Source: CAVTOA01 sp963736285 (GTDB taxonomy: Bacteria; Actinomycetota; Actinomycetes; Mycobacteriales; QHCE01). Taken from it: 64,000 bases of DNA. Every line of letters starts with the position of its first letter. The stretch's first letter is position 1. Shown one piece after another: positions 39,123-48,101 of this stretch. The notes beneath the pieces were generated by a model. The model worked only from the letters and a program-made list of their open reading frames with translations, did no database searches and was not told where the DNA came from. Where the stretch lies: the NCBI GenBank assembly GCA_963736285.1, contig CAVTOA010000003.1, positions 806,001-870,000 of the forward strand, in the 5' to 3' direction. Made by a program: the position numbers and the translations under genes.

Positions 39123-40274
39123 GTGACACCTCACATACGGCAGACTCCCACCGTGGTCACTTTTCCGCGGTGGCGACGGCGCGACCCTAAGGCCAGCATT
39201 GAGGCCTTCTGGGTTTGGTGGCTCGAGGTGAAAGACGACTACGCCCAAGCGCTGCTCGCATACGACGAGCAGTTGCAGGCCGCCGGTGCGGCCGGCAAGC
39301 CCATTCCGCCAGGTGAGCGGGGGGTCAGGGCCGCCATCCCGTCGCGCTTGGTCCGCGCGCTCAACGGCAAAGTTGCGGCGATCCACCCTGATCTGTCGTG
39401 GGAACTCATCGATGGTGTGCTCGCACGGCACGCTCTTGTGCTTGCCCCGGAGGGGGCGCCCGAGCTTCGTCCTGTCACCGAGCGTTGGCGGCGTTCCGGG
39501 CCTGGCGACGACGAGAATTGGGAGTATTACCCAGCGCGTCCGCCGAACCCGAGTGCCCTCTACAGCGATTTGCGGCTTGGCCGGCGAGTCGTCAAGCCCA
39601 AAGACGCGCGGTTCAACACCGAACTCGACCACGAACGTGGACGGGTGCATGTAACCGTCTCCCATCCCGATCTTCCCTACCTAGAAGACGCGGAGCGGTT
39701 GCAGTTCGCGTTCTTCATGCTCGACTGGGTACTTGGCGAAGACGATGTGGAGCGCTGGATCGGAGAAGTCCGCTTTAGCGACGACACCCAGCCCCTTGAC
39801 GGCCCCGCGTTGCGTGGCTCGGTCGCGGAACTTGCCCGGGAGTTCAGCGCCCCCCAGTGGGCTCACCTGGAAGGGCTCGACGAATACGGCCGCGAGGCTA
39901 CGGTGCAGGTGCGAGTGCCGTTACCGCGCCTGGACAATCCACTGTTTGACCTACATGGGACTGTCCGATTCGCACTCGCCACTAACGACAGCAACGCTGA
40001 GCAAGCGCGGGAGCCGTTCGCGCCGGTTGAGCCAGATACGGCTGAATTGCTGACAGTCGAGTCGCTGACGCGGGTCCTGATGGCCCTAGTCGGAGACTCC
40101 GCGGCGCTCACCGCCATCGTCATTCTCGCCGATGAACTCACCCTGCATCTATATGTGGACCACGATGGTGTGGTGCCCGACCAGGTCGAAGCCTGGGCCG
40201 AACCACAGGACCGCAAGATCGACGTTAAATGGTCCATGGACCCAGGCTGGGAAGCCGTCCGCCATTTCGTTTAG
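39123..40274 (+). CDS. Conserved-looking hypothetical protein, DUF695-like
   Basis: 383 aa from GTG 39123, soluble, no signal peptide. N-terminal helix IEAFWVWWLEVKDDYAQALL, then strands such as LVLAPEGAPELRP and NWEYYPARPPNPSALYSDLR, and a second acidic domain (LQFAFFMLDWVLGEDDVERW IGEV). The pattern of a measured-work-type N-terminal domain followed by WEYYPARP loosely resembles DUF695 proteins. I cannot assign a function. The reading frame is clean and coding-like throughout. It stands alone between divergent or distant genes. Confidence 0.65.
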   Translation: MTPHIRQTPTVVTFPRWRRRDPKASIEAFWVWWLEVKDDYAQALLAYDEQLQAAGAAGKPIPPGERGVRAAIPSRLVRALNGKVAAIHPDLSWELIDGVLARHALVLAPEGAPELRPVTERWRRSGPGDDENWEYYPARPPNPSALYSDLRLGRRVVKPKDARFNTELDHERGRVHVTVSHPDLPYLEDAERLQFAFFMLDWVLGEDDVERWIGEVRFSDDTQPLDGPALRGSVAELAREFSAPQWAHLEGLDEYGREATVQVRVPLPRLDNPLFDLHGTVRFALATNDSNAEQAREPFAPVEPDTAELLTVESLTRVLMALVGDSAALTAIVILADELTLHLYVDHDGVVPDQVEAWAEPQDRKIDVKWSMDPGWEAVRHFV

Positions 40275-40596
40275 TGATTTAGATCTTCGCGCCGTTGGGG
40301 CGCCGGTCTCTGTGTTCGCGCCTGACTTCCGTCTCCGCCTTGCATACCACTCGTACGCGGCGGCTTGTGTTCCTCGCTTCGCTCGTCAACAAGCTCAATC
40401 GGCTCGGGATGATGAGCAAGCTCACCCTCCTCTCGCCTCAATCGCTTGTGCGAAAGCACTGAGGACAAACCTCAGCTTCAATAAAGGCTCGGGTCACGTG
40501 TAGGGGTGGGTTCGTCCTCTTTGGCGGATGGATCGACTATTGCGCACCACAGGGCTCAAGGGATAGCGGGACGACGGCGACTGTCTAATAGGGCCT
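40275..40596. other. Gap before the SDR gene, containing a dispersed repeat
   Basis: 320 bp with no gene. It holds copy 2 of the dispersed repeat (40369-40449) and, presumably, the promoter for the SDR gene near its right end. Confidence 0.5.
40369..40449 (-). repeat. Dispersed ~80-bp repeat, copy 2
   Basis: The reverse complement aligns with 28585-28666; the core tcccgagccgattgagcttg and gagcgaagcgaggaac differ from copy 1 at only a few positions and by a 1-bp gap. Intergenic, like copy 1. Confidence 0.5.
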
Positions 40597-41373
40597 ATGA
40601 CTACGGCGTTGGTGACGGGGGCAAGTTCTGGGTTGGGCGCCGAGTTCGCTCGGCAATTGGCCGCCAAGGGGTGCAACCTTGTGCTGGTCGCGCGGGACTC
40701 AACCCGGCTAGAACAGTTGGCTCGTGAGCTTGGCGAGCAGTATCGGGTTTCGGTTGAGGTGTTTGCCGCGGATTTGGCCAGTGATGCTGGTTGTTCCGAA
40801 GTGGAGGCTCGGCTGAATCTGTCGGAGCGCCCGGTCGAACTCTTGGTCAATAATGCTGGTCTTGCCCTAAAGCAGCGTTTTTCCGTGGGCTCGATCGAGG
40901 ACGAAGAGCACATGCTGCGGTTGAACGTGCGGGCGGTCATGCGGCTGACCCACGCATTTTTGCCACGCGCGCTGGCGAGAGAAAGCGGCGGCGTGCTCAA
41001 CGTGGCCTCGGTAGCCGCGTTTGGTGCGGTGTCGCCGGGTTCTACTTATTCGTCCACTAAGGCCTGGGTGACAAATTTCAGCGAATCACTCCACATAGCG
41101 CTGTCCACAAAGGGTATACAAGTGATGGCGCTCTGTCCCGGCTTGGTGCATACCGAGTTTCACCAGCGAGCTGGGTTGCCGTCAGGGAAACCTGGTTCTT
41201 TTTGGTGGCTAGACGCCGAAATGGTGGTGCGCAAGGCGCTGCGCGATTTTCGCCGTGGCAAGTCGATTAGCGTGCCGACGTTCCGCTACAAGCTGCTGGT
41301 TGGCTTACTGCGGCACCTTCCCCGCCGATTGCTGTACGCGACGATGGCGTCGGCCCGGGCAACGGTGACCTGA
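40597..41373 (+). CDS. Short-chain dehydrogenase/reductase (SDR)
   Basis: 258 aa. NAD(P)-binding motif TGASSGLGAEFARQLAAKG, VNNAGLAL, catalytic Ser in NVASVAAFGAVSPGS and the Tyr-x3-Lys pair in YSSTKAW. Of the classical SDR type, similar to ketoreductases acting on lipid or small-molecule carbonyls; the real substrate is unknown. ATG 40597. Followed after 53 bp by pyrE on the same strand. Confidence 0.88.
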   Translation: MTTALVTGASSGLGAEFARQLAAKGCNLVLVARDSTRLEQLARELGEQYRVSVEVFAADLASDAGCSEVEARLNLSERPVELLVNNAGLALKQRFSVGSIEDEEHMLRLNVRAVMRLTHAFLPRALARESGGVLNVASVAAFGAVSPGSTYSSTKAWVTNFSESLHIALSTKGIQVMALCPGLVHTEFHQRAGLPSGKPGSFWWLDAEMVVRKALRDFRRGKSISVPTFRYKLLVGLLRHLPRRLLYATMASARATVT

Positions 41374-41426
41374 GCACTAATGGCACCACCGGATGTTTCG
41401 TCGGAGCCGATAGCTACTCTGCTCGC

Positions 41427-41966
41427 ATGGCTAACTCCCGTGACCAGCTCCTCCAATACATCAAAGATCTCGCTGTGGTACATGGCAAAGTCGTGTTGTC
41501 GAGCGGACGCGAGGCCGATTATTACGTCGACCTGCGCCGCATCACCTTGCACCATGCGGCGTCGCCTCTTGTTGGTGCGGTCATGCGAGAGCTGACGAGC
41601 AGCTGGTCGTTTGAGGCGGTGGGCGGGTTGACCCTCGGCGCCGATCCAGTCGCCAGCGCCATGCTGCACGACGCGGCGGCCGCTGGTGAACAGCTCGACG
41701 CGTGCGTGGTCCGCAAAGCCGGTAAGTCGCACGGGTTGCAGCGGCGCATCGAAGGTCCGGACGTGGCCGGCCGTCGGGTATTGGCGGTAGAAGACACCTC
41801 CACCACCGGAGGCAGTGTGCTCCAGGCGGTAGAAGCGCTGCGCGAGGCGGGCGCGGAGGTAGTGGGCGTCGCCGTCATTGTCGATCGAGGCGCCGGTGAG
41901 GCAGTGCGGGCCGCCGGGCTGGAGTACCGGGCGGCATACTCGCTGGCAGACCTTGGGCTGAACTAG
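41427..41966 (+). CDS. pyrE: Orotate phosphoribosyltransferase
   Basis: 179 aa. Converts orotate and PRPP to OMP in pyrimidine synthesis. Family features: GKVVLSSGREADYYVDLRRI, GGLTLGADPVASAM, CVVRKAGKSHG, and the PRPP-binding loop VLAVEDTSTTGGSVLQAVEA. Normal length and intact. In actinobacteria pyrE is often near clpB, as here. Confidence 0.95.
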   Translation: MANSRDQLLQYIKDLAVVHGKVVLSSGREADYYVDLRRITLHHAASPLVGAVMRELTSSWSFEAVGGLTLGADPVASAMLHDAAAAGEQLDACVVRKAGKSHGLQRRIEGPDVAGRRVLAVEDTSTTGGSVLQAVEALREAGAEVVGVAVIVDRGAGEAVRAAGLEYRAAYSLADLGLN

Positions 41967-42002
41967 CCTGGTAGTAGCCAACCCACAATCCTGGAGGTTG
42001 CG

Positions 42003-42698
42003 ATGAGCTGGCTCTTGATCGCCATCATCGTTGTCATTGTCGTCGTTATAGGACTCTGGCTCGCGATGAGCTATAACGGCCTGGTCCGGCTCCGCAACCT
42101 GGTGCAAGAGTCGTGGCGTCAGATCGATGTTGAGCTGCAGCGCCGGCACGACCTCATTCCCAACTTGGTCGAGACCGTAAAGGGTTATGCCAGCCACGAG
42201 CAGGGCACCCTGACCGCGGTCACCAACGCACGTAACCAAGCGGTTTCAGTGCGGCAGAACCCCAACGCTGGCGCTGCCGAGCAGGCGGCCGCCGAGTCGT
42301 TTTTGGGTCAAACGTTGGGCCGGCTGTTCGCGCTGGCAGAGGCCTACCCCAATTTGAAGGCCAACGAGAACTTCTTGGCACTGCAGGCGCAGCTCGCCGA
42401 GACCGAGGACCGCATCGCCAACGGGCGCCGCTACTACAACGCGAATGTGCGGAGCATCAACACGAAGGTGGAGTCGTTCCCGTCGAACATCATCGCTCGG
42501 TTGTTCCACTTTGTGCGTGCCGAATATTTCGAGGTTCAGGATCAAGCGGCACGGAATGCGCCGCAGGTCAACTTTGCCGGAATGGGTCAGCCGCCGATGC
42601 AGGCGCCCTCGGCGCAAACGCCGTCTTCGCAGCCACCCGCACCGCCTGCTCCCCCGTCTTCAGGCCCGTCGGGTCCGACTGGCCCGGCCCAGAGCTAG
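42003..42698 (+). CDS. LemA family membrane protein
   Basis: 231 aa. One N-terminal transmembrane helix (LLIAIIVVIVVVIGLWLAMS) with little sequence before it. The LemA four-helix domain follows: YNGLVRLRNLVQESWRQIDV, ELQRRHDLIPNLVETVKGYA, and AQLAETEDRIANGRRYYN. The C-terminal ~45 residues are Pro/Ser/Gln-rich. Function poorly known; linked to envelope stress in some bacteria. Starts 36 bp after pyrE, in the same direction. Confidence 0.9.
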   Translation: MSWLLIAIIVVIVVVIGLWLAMSYNGLVRLRNLVQESWRQIDVELQRRHDLIPNLVETVKGYASHEQGTLTAVTNARNQAVSVRQNPNAGAAEQAAAESFLGQTLGRLFALAEAYPNLKANENFLALQAQLAETEDRIANGRRYYNANVRSINTKVESFPSNIIARLFHFVRAEYFEVQDQAARNAPQVNFAGMGQPPMQAPSAQTPSSQPPAPPAPPSSGPSGPTGPAQS

Positions 42699-42749
42699 CG
42701 GCGGAATCAGGCTTGTTTGCCGGGAACCCCCGTTCGCCCGAACCCTTTT

Positions 42750-42802
42750 TGTGTGACTGGTGAGATTGCCAGGAAAATGCCGGCAATCTCACCAGTCACA
42801 CA
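42750..42802. terminator. Strong hairpin between convergent LemA and DedA genes
   Basis: gtgtgactggtgagattgcc at 42751-42770 pairs perfectly with 42782-42801, and one more T-A pair extends it, giving a 21-bp stem with an 11-base loop. No T-tract follows in either direction, as is common for actinobacterial terminators. Confidence 0.8.
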
Positions 42803-42835
42803 TGGTTTAGCGCGGGGTTGAGCCGCTGCGGTGGG

Positions 42836-43616
42836 TTATTGCCAGGGTGACTGTGACCGACCCGCTGTTGCCGGGGCGGGTTTGTCGTCATCGTCATCCT
42901 CGCTGGAGGACGTTGTCGAGGCGGCAGTTTGGTGGGCTCGCTCCGCTGCCCTGGTGCGCTGCTTTTCCCGGAGGTTCCGTGCGACTTCGATGATGATCGG
43001 GACGACCGAGATCAACAAAATGAGGGCAATGACCGGCAACAGATATTTGTCGATCGCCCCGGCCGGGATCGAGCTGCCAAGCGAGTCGCCCGGCGATGAT
43101 GATGCCGTCAGTCCAGATGACTGCCGCCGATGATGTTCCACATCAGGAATTGCTTGGCTGGCATCTCCAGACACACCGGCGACTGGGTTGAGAAATGTGC
43201 GGACAATGGGGATGAAACGCGCCAGCAGCACCGCTTTGGCCGGGCCGAATTTATTGAAGTAATGCTCGGCCTTTTCGACGTACACCCTCTTGAAGATGCG
43301 AGACTCTGGCCGGTCGAACATTCTGTGCCCAAGCCGGACGCCCAGGAAATGTCCGAACTGTGCGCCGGCGATGGCGCAGATCGGCGCGCCAATCAGCAAG
43401 GCGGCCAGATTCATATGCGTCGCCTACGAGCTTTTCCGCCACCCCTGAGGTGGCGATGCCCGCGAGGAAAAGTAGTGAGTCACCGGGAAAGAAAAAGCCG
43501 ACGAGTAGCCCGGTCTCGGCGAACAGAATCAGCAAAATACCGATCGACACCGAATTTGCTGATGAGCTCTTTGGGGTTGATGGCATCGAGCTGGCCACTC
43601 GCTGACAGTTGCCCAT
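42836..43616 (-). CDS. DedA family membrane protein, frameshifted
   Basis: Pieces in three frames build one DedA protein: QLDAINPKELISKFG; IGILLILFAETGLLVGFFFP, with GDSLLFLAGIATSG; MNLAALLIGAPICAIAGAQF and GHFLGVRLGHRMFD; AKAVLLARFIPIVRTFLNPV and AGVSGMPAKQFLMWNIIGG; then a last helix KYLLPVIALILLISVVPIII. The motif RFIPIVRT is characteristic. Frame changes are needed near 43545, 43420 and 43150. DedA proteins move undecaprenyl or other lipid carriers across the membrane. The start is approximate (ATG 43616). Confidence 0.75.
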
Positions 43617-43869
43617 GGTGAACTGCGGAGATCTGTTCGAGACATGCACGGGCTGGAGGTTGCCAGGCGTGCACCTCGTCGAGGCGTACTGGTTGCGGGT
43701 CGCATGACGTCGAGGGAGCGAATGCTGGCAATGACCCGCGGTATGCGTGCTACGCACCGGATGGGGAATACTTTCGGTACGAACAGTCAGATTCCGCTAC
43801 CCGTCGGGGCGTTCGCCGGCGGGCTGCCGGGGCCCGGCGCCGCAGCGCGCCGCTACAAGGAGTTGTTTC

Positions 43870-44901
43870 ATGCCTATCGCCACTCCTGAGGTCTATGCCC
43901 AGATGCTTGATCACGCGAAGGTGGGCGTTTCGCGTATCCGGCGATCAACGTCAGCTCGTCTCAGACCTTAAATGCGGCGCTACGCGGGTTCGCCGACGCC
44001 GAGCAGCGACGGAATCATCCAGGTTTCCCACGGCGCTGCCGACTATCTGTCGGGCAGCACTATTAAAGACAAGGTCGCCGGTTCGGTGGCGTTGGCCACC
44101 TACGCGCATGAAGTGGCAAAGAACTACCCGATCAACATCGCGCTCCACACCGATCATTGCCCGAAAGACAAGCTCGACAGCTTTGTGCGCCCGCTGGTAC
44201 AGTCAGTCCAGGAGCGGGTCGCAAAGGTCAGGAGCCGTTGTTCCAGTCGCACATGTGGGACGGGTCGGCGATCGTGCTGGAGGAAAACCTTCAGATCGCA
44301 GCTGAGCTATTGGCCAAGTGTCGCCGCGCCAACATCATCCTCGAGCTGGAGATAGGGGTCGTGGGCGGGGAAGAAGACGGCGTCGTCGGCGAGATCAACG
44401 AGAAGCTATACACCGAGCCGGGCGGATTTTTCTGACGTTCGAGATGCTGGGCTCCGGCGAGAAAGGCCGGTATCTGCTGGCGGCGACCTTCGGAAACGTG
44501 CACGGTGTTTACAAGCCGGGCAACGTCAAACTCAAGCCGACTGTGCTAAAAGAAGGCCAAGAGGTTGTGGCCGGCAAGCTCGGTCTAGAGCCGGGTGCCA
44601 AGCCGTTCGACCTGGTGTTCCATGGCGGATCGGGATCCGTTTGGCCGAGATCCGCGAAGCCCTGGATTACGGCGTGGTCAAAATGAACGTCGACACCGAT
44701 ACCCAGTACGCATTCACCCGGCCCAGTCGTCGACCACATGTTCCACAACTACGACGGCGTGTTCAAGGTGGACGGAGAGGTCGGAAACAAAAAAGCGTAC
44801 GACCCGCGCGCCTGGGGCAAATCCGCTGAGCCGGCATGGCCACCCGCGTCGTCGAAGCCTGCGACAGCCTGCGTTCCACCGGAACGACCCTGCGCGGGTA
44901 G
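43870..44901 (+). CDS. fbaA: Class II fructose-bisphosphate aldolase, broken by several frameshifts
   Basis: Zinc-dependent aldolase of glycolysis. ATG 43870 follows AAGGAG. Readable pieces: PIATPEVYAQMLDHAK; FAYPAINVSSSQTLNAALRG; GIIQVSHGAADYLSG; NIALHTDHCPKDKLDSFVRP; EPLFQSHMWDGSAI; ILELEIGVVGGEEDGVVGEI; FGNVHGVYKPGNVKLKP; KPFDLVFHGGSGS; EIREALDYGVVKMNVDTDTQ; and ATRVVEACDSLRSTGTTLRG, ending TAG 44899. The zinc ligands (HTDH, FHGGSGS) are present. About six frame switches are needed although every conserved block is there, pointing to sequence errors rather than loss of an essential enzyme. Confidence 0.85.
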
Positions 44902-45012
44902 GCTCTTCGGTATCCTTCGCTCTGGAGCCAGGGTTTGCTTGCGACAAAGCGGCCCGGTTTTTTGCTGAGTGCCAGGTAGACAAATCTGAACATCCTCCGA
45001 AGGGCTAAGGGA

Positions 45013-46041
45013 ATGCGTCGAGATGCCTTCTTAAATAGGGGAGAGCCTCGTCTAATCAAATTAGTGGTCTCTGATTTTGATGGGACTCTCACTGTGAACC
45101 GAGGCCGGCATAGAGGCGAACTCCTGAAATCTACCGTTGACGATTTCAAGGCCTTCCATAAGATGACGGGTGTCCCTTATGTGATCGTCACAGGACGCGG
45201 ACCCCGACATCATCAACTTGTATCCGAGCCATTTCAAAATGGCATGCTCTTGGTTTTTGTCATGGGGCGACTATGCTTAGAAAGAAAAGCAATACAGAGT
45301 TCGAAACACTCTATAGCGGGCCAGAAATTTCCGGAGATATTTTTGCAAATCTGGTGGACGACGTTTCGCGATGTTTAGAAGAAAGAAATGCGCGGCCTCT
45401 CATTGAACAAGAGATAGAAAATGCAAGACGTGCTTCGACGACAGATCCCAAAGCAAAGAATCGCGAAATGGAATGGAGAAAAAACCTCCTGCTCCTCGAG
45501 CGGTATGGCTGGAACCGAGGCTTGTCTCTGGGAGTTGAAGCAGGAGTTGCGCCGGGTCCGGTTAGCCTGGATTCCAGGATGATGAATACTTGGCCTTATG
45601 GTGATGGTAGGAAAGAAATTGCTCGAGATGACTTATTTCCAGTAGAGCAAAAGTATAAAGGTTACTTAACAGTCGATAATGGGGAGGACCCGAAAGCTCC
45701 TAAGATTCCCCCAGAGCTGATAGTAAGAATTGCTGAGAAAGCCTTCAGTAAGTATCCAAAACTCGATTGTGTAAATGCTGGCTATAGCATTTTGGAACTT
45801 GTCCCAAAGGATGCAGATAATAAGGGCGATGCGACAGATTAAAGCAGCTAGGGCTTTAGGGATAGAAATAGCGGATGAGACGCATCTGCCGGGCGTGGTG
45901 GCGTTCGGTGATCAACCGAATGATCTTCCCATGTTAAATCTAGCCGACCATCCCTTTGCCGTCGGGAACGCTCACAGAGATGTCAAGCGGGCGGTTGATG
46001 AGCGCGGTGGCTATCATCTGCGAGACAGCATGTTCAGTTAA
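45013..46041 (+). CDS. HAD-superfamily (Cof/IIB-like) hydrolase, frameshifted, AT-richer than neighbours
   Basis: The first frame has the nucleophile motif LIKLVVSDFDGTLTVNRGRH and VPYVIVTGRGPR; the second reads MLRKKSNTEFETLYSG and a large cap region; the third ends ARALGIEIADETHLPGVVAF then GDQPNDLPMLNLADHPFAVG, i.e. motif IV GD..ND. Frame changes are needed near 45265 and 45830. The composition is clearly poorer in GC than the adjoining fba gene, suggesting horizontal origin. The substrate is probably a sugar phosphate or similar; not determinable. It starts the accessory stretch after fba. Confidence 0.65.
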
Positions 46042-46576
46042 TAGCGTTGCACGAGTGCTCATCTTGGAAGCCCACGCGAAATTGCGTCCACGTACGCGAG
46101 AGCCCGCACATTGGGTATCTGTAGCGAATTCCGGCCGTCGTGGGCGAAGGCAAGTGAAATAGCTTCAAACGATCGCACTTCCCTTCCAAACACCAAGGGT
46201 TCTGTATATGCAGACGGCGCTAGATATGTCCGTCATGGACGATGCACGCCCGCCCAATGGCTTGTCAGTCAGGGGAGGGGGGCGGGAGAGCCCGGGGGCG
46301 GAGGCGGCCGCCCGACGCCGGAGGAGACAGGCCGAGAAGGGCCATACGCGATCAGGGAGTAGGTGGAACGCGGGAAGTGGGTGGCGAAACGCGCGACGCG
46401 GCAGCCGGTGACGGAGGGGATAGGGGAGAGACGGGGGCTCGGAAGGGAGAGCTAGATAGAGGTGACTGGAGAGGTAAACGCGAGGTGTGAGGAGGAAAAG
46501 ATGATGAATGAGAGAAGGTGAGAGAAAAGAGAAGAAGGGTAGAAGGAAGGGGAAGGCAGGCGAGGCGCCATCACAT
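46042..46576. other. Gene-less stretch containing a strongly purine-biased block
   Basis: No gene is convincing. From about 46255 to 46570 the plus strand is overwhelmingly G and A, most extreme at 46430-46560 (runs such as gagagaaaagagaagaaggg). The block ends right where homology between the two ATPase copies begins (46577). Open frames across it are composition artefacts. Confidence 0.5.
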
Positions 46577-47250
46577 GTCAAGCTCATCGTCCAAATAGGG
46601 TTGGCAGGTCGATGAGGCGGACGTCGTCACGTTTCGCTGCGGTCTCTTGGAGACCGCCCTCAAAACCAGTTCGACTAAAAAGCGCCAAGACCGCCTTGTC
46701 TACCCCGACCCCGCGCCGTGCAAGAAGCTCACGAATGTGGTCCAGGCGGGCTAGATCGCTGAGAGTGCGGTGCGCATTGGTGCACTTGGCTTCGCCCAAA
46801 AATTGCGCCCAGTCTCAGCGCCACTTCAGGGTTAGTTAATCCCCCGATATTCGGCGGCCGTCCGGTAGTCGAACGGCTTAATGAGCAGGTTGAGCTGCGC
46901 GCGGCCGCGTAATGCTCGCTGCCCCGACAGCAGTTCCGTCATTACCGACAAGGCGGACCCGCAGACGATGACTGCTGCACCCGTGCTGTGTCGGGACTCG
47001 TCCCACAGGTTTTGCAAGACGCTCGGAATCTCGGGGGCTATGACGGAGCAGATACGGCAGTTCGTCAATGATGATGAGCCGGCGTGGCCCGCTCGCTCCC
47101 GCCGATGGTTCGGTGTTACTGCGGCCGCGTGAGGGGAGCCCGAGGGCGAAACGGAAAGCCGCATCCAGTCCGGGAATCGCAGTTGTCCGGTGGGTAAACC
47201 GAGTTTGGCCGCAACGTCGTCTGCGAATCGCCGCAGTGCGGGGAGTAGCT
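46577..47250 (-). pseudogene. Truncated copy of the AAA ATPase gene with an internal deletion
   Basis: Bases 46577-46797 match the 3' end of the intact gene at 51287-51508 (GEAKCTNAHRTLSDLARLDH; DDVRLIDLPTLFGR). From 46798 the sequence jumps to match 52157 onward (PEIPSVLQNLWDESRHS; GAAVIVCGSALSVMTELLSG), so ~650 bp is missing; cgcc is shared at the two junction ends. Homology runs to about 47250 with further frame breaks, and the P-loop region is absent. Non-functional. Confidence 0.75.
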
Positions 47251-47366
47251 ACGCAGACTTTGCGACTTGGCCAATAGAACTCGGACCTGATGGACGATCC
47301 GATGTTTCGAGCGATTGTCAGCTTGCTCGAGGTGCCAGACTCTGAGACGGACGAACTCTAGGAAGA

Positions 47367-47385
47367 TGTAGCGCAATGCGCTACA
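47367..47385. promoter_or_regulatory. 19-bp palindrome ahead of the BrnT-like TA operon (operator)
   Basis: tgtagcgcaatgcgctaca is a perfect palindrome around one central base and ends 7 bp before the toxin ATG. Its position over the start region fits autorepression by the ribbon-helix-helix antitoxin of the operon. Confidence 0.65.
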
Positions 47386-47392
47386 CTTAGCC

Positions 47393-47695
47393 ATGCCGGA
47401 GAAGTTGTGGTGGGATGCGGAGGACGCTTCACACATCCTCATTCGCTCCTCCCGTTATCCGGGTGCTGACAACATTGAGCCAGCCTCAACGCTAGAAGCT
47501 GCAGCAGACCCGCACTGTTTAGTGCGAGAACCGGACCCCAAGAGCTGGGCGGGATACACACGTCTCATCGGTTATTCGACTTCTGCCGGATGTGTGCTCA
47601 CGGTAATCATTGATCCACAAGATAACTCTGGTGTAACCGCCTGGAAGACGCGGAGCAGGGATCTTCGTGCATACCTGGAGAACAAGGGGGATTGA
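47393..47695 (+). CDS. BrnT-like toxin of a toxin-antitoxin pair
   Basis: 100 aa, complete. Features: an N-terminal helix (EDASHILIRSSRYPG), strands TRLIGYSTSAGCVLTVIIDP and GVTAWKTRSRDLRAYLENKG, which correspond to the RelE-like fold of BrnT and similar toxins (strand, hydrophobic strand, final basic helix). It comes before its antitoxin, the order used by BrnTA. Substrate not proven; BrnT is an mRNA interferase. The stop overlaps the start region of the antitoxin. Confidence 0.55.
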   Translation: MPEKLWWDAEDASHILIRSSRYPGADNIEPASTLEAAADPHCLVREPDPKSWAGYTRLIGYSTSAGCVLTVIIDPQDNSGVTAWKTRSRDLRAYLENKGD

Positions 47696-47697
47696 CG

Positions 47698-48024
47698 ATG
47701 AGTTCTGACGAGAAAAATGCACGTGCTGCTCGTCGCGAGCGCCATGCTGCCATTCGTGCCGAAGTGGCGGACGAAGAGCTCGAAGCAGCTGAAGCAGAAG
47801 CTGCAGAGAAAGCGGCGATACTGGACGTGCCGCTGCACCTACGTATTAGTCATGGGCTAGACGCTGAGCTACGCCGACGCGCGACAGCAGAACACATTCC
47901 AACCTCGGCTTTGGTTCGGCGAATCCTTACCCGAGCTCTCCGCGACCCGGCTTCTGATCGGGGGCCGTTGACCGAAGAGCAGGTTGAGCAGATAGCCCGT
48001 CGGGTCATGCGCGAAGCCGCATAG
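47698..48024 (+). CDS. Ribbon-helix-helix antitoxin
   Basis: 108 aa from ATG 47698 (a TTG at 47692 is in frame; the toxin stop is 47693-47695). The N-terminal part is highly charged and coiled (EVADEELEAAEAEAAEKAAI), probably the toxin-binding region. The C-terminal LHLRISHGLDAELRRRATAE, with HIPTSALVRRILTRAL, is a ribbon-helix-helix DNA-binding domain. It should repress the operon through the 47367-47385 palindrome. A terminator hairpin follows at once. Confidence 0.65.
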   Translation: MSSDEKNARAARRERHAAIRAEVADEELEAAEAEAAEKAAILDVPLHLRISHGLDAELRRRATAEHIPTSALVRRILTRALRDPASDRGPLTEEQVEQIARRVMREAA

Positions 48025-48032
48025 CGGGGGCT

Positions 48033-48062
48033 AGAAATACTGGCGACCAAACCAGTATTTCT
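48033..48062 (+). terminator. Terminator after the TA operon
   Basis: agaaatactgg (48033-48043) pairs perfectly with ccagtatttct (48052-48062) around an 8-base loop. It starts 9 bp after the antitoxin stop and lies ahead of the convergent DUF488 gene. Confidence 0.75.
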
Positions 48063-48101
48063 CCCTAATAGGAGATCAGTTCGTGTGATTCATTGAAGTC
48101 A

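Noticed and set aside
44902..45012. Possible terminator with a run of T after fba
   Set aside because: The T run (ttttttg near 44958) is not preceded by a convincing stem.
46165..46587. 140-aa minus-strand frame in the polypurine block
   Set aside because: Produced by composition bias (Leu/Pro/Ser/Arg-rich); no start signal or motif.
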